Assembly (NCBI GenBank): GCA_049509675.1
Contig: JBEKZQ010000369.1
Coordinates: 1-6,381 of the forward strand
DNA: 6,381 bases
DNA from: JBEKZQ01 sp049509675
GTDB taxonomy: Bacteria; Planctomycetota; Planctomycetia; Pirellulales; Thermoguttaceae
Reading direction: 5' to 3'
A model generated the notes under the pieces. That model did no database searches, had not been told where the DNA came from, and saw only the letters and a list, made by a program, of their open reading frames with translations. The position numbers were made by a program, and so were the translations under genes. Below are positions 6,265-6,381 of the stretch, piece by piece; positions within the stretch are counted from its first letter, which is position 1, and each line of letters begins with the position of its first letter.

Positions 6265-6381
6265 CCCAAGTTACGCTGTTGCGCGGGTTGGTTTGTTGTC
6301 AGTAAAGGACTTACGTTCATTTTTGGGTCAAAGTCTTCACTACATTTGAACAAGTTCGTCAAATCGCCGCAACCGGCGGGG
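6265..6381. other. Unassigned intergenic tail
   Basis: These 117 bases are poorer in GC than the rest and hold no gene start I can support. There is a 6-bp inverted repeat ATTTGA/TCAAAT (6344-6349 with 6359-6364) around the palindromic GAACAAGTTC (6348-6357). This might be a regulator site for a gene to the right or part of a further dispersed repeat. I cannot tell which. Confidence 0.35.

Overview
The window is GC-rich (lower GC only in parts of the intergenic DNA and at the far right end). It looks like chromosomal DNA from a member of the Planctomycetota, perhaps a Pirellulales-like or uncultured lineage. This inference rests on three things: two large secreted carbohydrate-active proteins of types common in that phylum, several families of short palindromic intergenic repeats, and a relic of a REP-associated transposase. 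No taxonomic marker gene is present, so the assignment is tentative.

Layout. Positions 1-2190, minus strand: a long secreted protein, open at the left edge (730 codons visible, C-terminus outside the window). It has a jelly-roll domain and a glycoside-hydrolase-123/DUF4091-like region. Positions 2191-2974: a divergent intergenic region of about 780 bp. It holds a plausible sigma70-type promoter for each flanking gene, a decayed REP-associated tyrosine transposase (RAYT) N-terminus, a double-hairpin REP-like palindrome, a second split palindrome of the same family, and a 7-bp tandem repeat. Positions 2975-6157, plus strand: a complete 1060-residue secreted glycosyl hydrolase of the GH106 (alpha-L-rhamnosidase)-like type. 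Positions 6158-6381: an intergenic tail with a clear inverted pair of GTAG-type REP hairpins, then about 120 bp that I cannot assign.

The two genes are transcribed away from each other and both encode exported proteins with carbohydrate-binding sandwich domains and hydrolase-like cores. The simplest reading is a small glycan-degradation locus in which both products act outside the cytoplasm on a complex, possibly rhamnose- or amino-sugar-containing polysaccharide. The substrate cannot be read from the sequence.

The most unusual content is the repeats. At least three unrelated short palindrome families occur in about 4 kb. One sits in frame inside the GH106-like coding sequence, one bears the GTAG guide tetranucleotide typical of REPs, and one lies directly upstream of a dead RAYT gene whose remains now form the leader of the minus-strand hydrolase gene. 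I see no phage, defence, CRISPR or RNA gene, and no convincing wholly new system.
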